Of a DNA stretch of 7,496 bases, positions 4,704 through 7,496 are shown one piece after another; positions within the stretch are counted from its first letter, which is position 1; the number at the start of each line of letters is the position of its first letter. Position numbers and translations under genes: made by a program. Where the stretch lies: contig JAFGSQ010000063.1 in NCBI GenBank assembly GCA_016934535.1, forward strand, positions 1 to 7,496, written 5' to 3'. This DNA comes from a candidate division WOR-3 bacterium (GTDB lineage: Bacteria; SDB-A). The notes beneath the pieces are model-generated. The model had not been told where the DNA came from. It saw only the letters and a list, made by a program, of their open reading frames with translations, and did no database searches.

Positions 4704-5900
4704 TTAAACGTCTTTTCCGAAAAGTAAAAACCACAGAGTTCCGGCTACGCCGAACAATGCGGCCGCGCTGAAATTTGCGTACGGGCTCACCTGCCACAAA
4801 AATGCTCCGCCGAACGCGGCAATAGACACAAACACGTCTCTTATAAGATAATACAAACCAAAGGAAGCGGCCTTTTGCCCTTCCGGTGAAAGTTCCATAA
4901 TCAAAGCTTTTCTCGTCGGCTCGCCGAATTCCTTCATCCCTCTCAAAACAAAAGCCGCAGCGCATGCCCAAAAACTGGTTGAAAAGGACATGACAACAGG
5001 AAAAGCTGTGAATATTGCGAAAGTTGCCGCTACGAAAGGCTTTTTTCTGTTTCTGTCCGCGAAATACGCTACAGGTATGTATATTATCATCGCAGTCGCC
5101 ATTTCCACAACCGTCAAAATTCCAAATTGAAAAGCGCTGATTGGGTCCGGAATCGTCTTCATCACCCAGATGACGACAAACGCGTAAGGTATCTGTTCAC
5201 AAAAACGGACGAGTATATCGGACACGAGAAGAATTTTTAAAGATCTGTCCATTTTTCTGAGGAGTATAAAAGGACGGCTTTTCTGCTCATTTTTAAGCTC
5301 TTCTCTTTTATCTTCTATCAGCATTTGCTGGAATACAGCGGCGACGACAGCCATGAAGGCGGCGGCCACGAAAGCCATCCGCACTCCGTTAACTTCGCCC
5401 CAGCAGACTATGAAAAATCCTCCGATCAGCGGACCCAGAGCCATAGGTATCCTTCTGACCAGAGAATGCATGGAAACTCCCATAATTCTTTTGTTCTTCG
5501 GAAGGACGACAGATACGAGGCTCATCGAAGCGGGAAGTGAAATAGCCGTCCACGAAAGAAAAAGAACCGAACCGGCCAGGACCGAATACCATGTCGGGAT
5601 CAGAATAACGACGGCAAATCCCGCGATTGTCATTATGTTGAAAACCAGGAGAGCACGTTTGAATCCTATTTTGTCAGAGAGATATCCGCCGGGCAGCGAG
5701 TAAAGAGCGGAGAGAAGGTTGTCCATTCCATTGAGGACGCCGACCGAGATAATCCCGCCGCCTAAAGCCAAAAGATATATCGGAAGAAATCTTTCAGCCA
5801 TTTTCTCTCCTATGCCTACGAGTATGACCATAACGAGCATGCCGGTCATACTTTTGGAAAGACCGAGAAAAACGGCCGTCTTACGAAGTTCGATTTTCAA
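4704..5900 (-). CDS. Major facilitator superfamily transporter
   Basis: A 398-aa membrane protein of standard MFS length with two six-helix halves. The loop 2-3 signature is clear (GYLSDKIGFKRAL, 72-84) and a degenerate copy occurs in the second half (AYFADRNRKKPFV, 278-290). A hydrophilic central loop rich in K/E (about 195-222) separates the halves. The region GMKEFGEPTRKALIMELSPEG (321-341) resembles MFS proteins annotated as drug or sugar efflux, but no substrate can be read. Start: TTG 5900-5898 directly follows the TAA stop of the glycosyltransferase with no spacing or clear ribosome site, so it would depend on coupling. ATG 5849 (residue 18, MTGMLVMVIL) would give 381 aa and is a real alternative. 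The context of glycosyltransferase and FAD oxidoreductase hints at export of a glycan-related compound; that is inference. It lies on the opposite strand from the ars-like operon. Confidence 0.88.
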   Translation of the reverse strand: MKIELRKTAVFLGLSKSMTGMLVMVILVGIGEKMAERFLPIYLLALGGGIISVGVLNGMDNLLSALYSLPGGYLSDKIGFKRALLVFNIMTIAGFAVVILIPTWYSVLAGSVLFLSWTAISLPASMSLVSVVLPKNKRIMGVSMHSLVRRIPMALGPLIGGFFIVCWGEVNGVRMAFVAAAFMAVVAAVFQQMLIEDKREELKNEQKSRPFILLRKMDRSLKILLVSDILVRFCEQIPYAFVVIWVMKTIPDPISAFQFGILTVVEMATAMIIYIPVAYFADRNRKKPFVAATFAIFTAFPVVMSFSTSFWACAAAFVLRGMKEFGEPTRKALIMELSPEGQKAASFGLYYLIRDVFVSIAAFGGAFLWQVSPYANFSAAALFGVAGTLWFLLFGKDV

Positions 5901-7064
5901 TTACAATTTGCCGAATAAAGAGATCTTAATTTCTTCGAGAGGAGACTTTGCCTCCGACCACACTCTTTCAAGCGCTTTCATCATTTCATCCACCGTAAAG
6001 CCTTCTGAAACTGTTTTATTTCCCTCTTTCCCCATTTTGACGCGCTGTGTTGCGTCGTCAATGAGTTTAATAATTTTATCAGCCGAATCCTCCGGGTTGC
6101 CGGGTTCAGTGAGAAAACCGTTCGTCCCGTTCCGGACAATTTCCTTTGATCCGTCGACGGCTGTAACCACAACCGGTTTGCCGGCCGCCATTGCCTGAAG
6201 AACAACCTGAGGCAGTCCTTCCCACAGGGACACTAGCAGAAATATGTCCAAAGAACTCATCAGCTGAGGCACGTCGTTTCTCCATCCGAGAAATTTAAGT
6301 TTATCTGCTATATCAAGCTGACTTGCCAGCTTTTTCGATTCTGAAAAAAGAGGACCTCCTCCGGCGATGAAAAAAAACGAGTCGGGTCTTTTTTTTAGGA
6401 CTATTCCGGCGGTTTTTACAAAATCGAGGGGCGCTTTCTGCGGCTTGAAGTTAGAAATACTCCCGACAATGATGCAATTTTCGGGAAATCCGAGTTTTCG
6501 CTTCAAAGACCGGTCGCATAAAATTCTGAAAGGTGTTAAATCAGTGACCGCTCTTGCGACTGCATATTTTTCCGGTTTCCCGATTTTATAGCCCATTCCT
6601 TTTTTTATATCCTCCTTAGTGACAACGACGAGTCTGCTGGTGAACAAAGAGGTCAATTTTTCAAACAAAACTGCCATGCCGAGAAAAAAAGGGTTTTGCC
6701 GCGGATTGAAACTCCAGCCGTGAACAGTGTGAACACAAGGGACTGATAAAAGAAGACACGCCCACCTGCCCAGCAGTCCAGCTTTCGAACTGTTCGTGTG
6801 GACGATGCAATCAAATTCGCTTTTTATTTTTTTCACTGTTTTGAGTATTTGCCAAAAAGCACAAATGTCTTCTGCTGGATTTATCTCCCTGGCCAAGCTT
6901 CTTGCTACAAACACTCTTCCCGGATATTCTTTCCGAGCCGAAGACATCAGCAGGCCGCCTCTGCCAGTTATGAGCACGGAATTTTTTTTGTTTTTCAGAA
7001 TTTCAAGGACGGTCAGTTGAGCTCCGCCCTTTTCGAGCTTGGTGATTATCTGTACTATTTTCAT
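5901..7064 (-). CDS. GT4-family glycosyltransferase (GT-B fold)
   Basis: A 387-aa protein of the usual GT4 length, cytosolic or peripheral to the membrane. The N-terminal acceptor domain has IITKLEKGGAQL (6-17), the glycine loop of this family, HTNSSKAGLLGR (89-100) and HTVHGWSF (112-119). The C-terminal nucleotide-sugar domain has GSISNFKPQKAP (201-212), GWRNDVPQLMSSLDIFLL (260-277) and WEGLPQVVLQAMAAGKPVV (281-299). This last block is the EX7E region: the first glutamate is Glu282 and the second position is Gln290. It ends GSKEIVRNGTNGFL (305-318). The enzyme should transfer a sugar from an NDP-sugar to a glycan or lipid-linked acceptor; donor and acceptor cannot be read. Its ATG overlaps the stop of the upstream FAD oxidoreductase (ATGA), and the MFS gene begins at its stop, so translation is probably coupled through the cluster. 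Confidence 0.92.
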   Translation of the reverse strand: MKIVQIITKLEKGGAQLTVLEILKNKKNSVLITGRGGLLMSSARKEYPGRVFVARSLAREINPAEDICAFWQILKTVKKIKSEFDCIVHTNSSKAGLLGRWACLLLSVPCVHTVHGWSFNPRQNPFFLGMAVLFEKLTSLFTSRLVVVTKEDIKKGMGYKIGKPEKYAVARAVTDLTPFRILCDRSLKRKLGFPENCIIVGSISNFKPQKAPLDFVKTAGIVLKKRPDSFFFIAGGGPLFSESKKLASQLDIADKLKFLGWRNDVPQLMSSLDIFLLVSLWEGLPQVVLQAMAAGKPVVVTAVDGSKEIVRNGTNGFLTEPGNPEDSADKIIKLIDDATQRVKMGKEGNKTVSEGFTVDEMMKALERVWSEAKSPLEEIKISLFGKL

Positions 7065-7496
7065 TTACCGTATAAAAAAACGGTCATATCCATTGCGTCC
7101 CCAATGGATTCTTCCATCGAAGAATACTCCCACCTGCCGTACCTTCCGAGAGGAAAAATGGATTTTTCTTTGAAAAAAGAAAATATTCTGCGCAGAACTT
7201 TTTTTCTCTCAAAATCAAACAAAACGTATGCCGGGTCAATTTTTCTGGTCAGAATTTTTTCAGTTATGGATGAAGCGTCTATCAAGCCTGCTTTTTTGAG
7301 TTGACACAATACTCTTTGAGCAATTGCTTCTTCGTTCATTCTGGGAAGTTTCTTTGAGTCTCCGTATGAAATTTCGGCGTATATGGAATATTTTCCTTCC
7401 GGAGAGCCGTAAAAGTTAGATGAGCATCCTACTCTGTATGGAAGAAGGTTCTTTTGAGGCAGATAAACCCAATGATATTCAGGACTTTTCCCTTTC
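7061..7496 (-). CDS. FAD-dependent oxidoreductase, C-terminal part (UDP-galactopyranose mutase / protoporphyrinogen-oxidase-like)
   Basis: The frame stays open from the right edge to the stop at 7063-7061, giving about 145 residues; the N-terminal FAD-binding domain lies outside. An in-frame ATG at 7339 is internal, because the codons before it encode conserved family sequence. The visible part reads HWVYLPQKNLLPYRVGCSSNF, then GKYSIYAEISYGD, a helical segment (NEEAIAQRVLCQLKKAGL), then PAYVLFDFERKK and PLGRYGRWEYSSMEESIGDAMDM. The last block corresponds to the C-terminal flavin-contacting GRxGxWxYxxMxxSxxxG segment of NAD(P)-binding amine-oxidase-like and UDP-galactopyranose-mutase-like proteins found in polysaccharide clusters (family knowledge). 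True UDP-galactopyranose mutase activity cannot be claimed without the N-terminus. It overlaps the glycosyltransferase start by four bases. Confidence 0.8.
   Translation of the reverse strand, partial: KGKSPEYHWVYLPQKNLLPYRVGCSSNFYGSPEGKYSIYAEISYGDSKKLPRMNEEAIAQRVLCQLKKAGLIDASSITEKILTRKIDPAYVLFDFERKKVLRRIFSFFKEKSIFPLGRYGRWEYSSMEESIGDAMDMTVFLYGK

Noticed and set aside
4704-5900. MFS protein as ArsJ or another arsenic exporter because it lies next to the ars-like operon
   Set aside because: It is on the opposite strand in a cluster with a glycosyltransferase, with no GAPDH-type partner as ArsJ has, and no motif points to arsenic.
5719-6198. Plus-strand open frame of 159 codons over the MFS/glycosyltransferase junction
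   Set aside because: It spans two real genes on the other strand and shows no domain or start signal.
6798-7304. Plus-strand open frame of 168 codons opposite the glycosyltransferase and FAD oxidoreductase
   Set aside because: It overlaps conserved coding sequence of both minus-strand genes and has no independent support.
7061-7339. A complete 92-aa small protein starting at ATG 7339
   Set aside because: Upstream codons to the window edge remain open and encode conserved flavoprotein sequence (YRVGCSSNF, SIYAEISYGD), so this is the tail of a longer gene.

Overview
The window looks like bacterial chromosome of roughly 40-45% GC by eye. Several genes have clear GGAG-type ribosome binding sites, and exported proteins with signal peptides or membrane anchors suggest a diderm (Gram-negative-type) bacterium. 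Nothing seen fixes the phylum; an anaerobic or uncultured lineage is a guess. No tRNA, rRNA, insertion sequence, CRISPR array or phage gene was seen.

Layout. (1) 1-576, minus strand: 5' part of a secreted protein with a beta-propeller-like segment, running off the left edge. (2) 577-783: divergent regulatory region of about 200 bases with a strong rightward sigma-70-like promoter whose spacer is filled by an 18-base near-palindrome, the probable ArsR operator. (3) 757-4336, plus strand: a compact six-gene operon of an ArsR/SmtB repressor, an ArsP/DUF318-type permease with a CSC motif, a small cytosolic Trx_3 redox protein, a membrane-anchored thioredoxin (ArsE-like), a CcdA-like membrane protein (ArsG-like) and an exported CxxC protein (ArsF-like). 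(4) 4338-7496, minus strand: a convergent cluster which, in transcription order, holds the C-terminal end of an FAD-dependent oxidoreductase (UDP-galactopyranose mutase / protoporphyrinogen-oxidase-like), a GT4 glycosyltransferase, an MFS transporter and a small zinc-ribbon protein.

How the genes fit together. The plus-strand operon matches an organoarsenical / nitroaromatic-arsenical resistance module (arsEFG type), here joined to an ArsP-like permease and an extra cytosolic dithiol protein. Every protein after the repressor carries at least one conserved cysteine pair. These are spread over cytosol (Trx_3), membrane (CcdA-like carrier, permease CSC) and extracytoplasmic face (ArsE, ArsF). 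This suggests, as inference, a transmembrane thiol relay that reduces a toxic arsenical outside the membrane, coupled with export. The repressor lacks the classical CVC motif and instead has three cysteines near its C-terminus. The minus-strand genes look like surface glycan or glycoconjugate synthesis and have no evident link to the ars-like operon.
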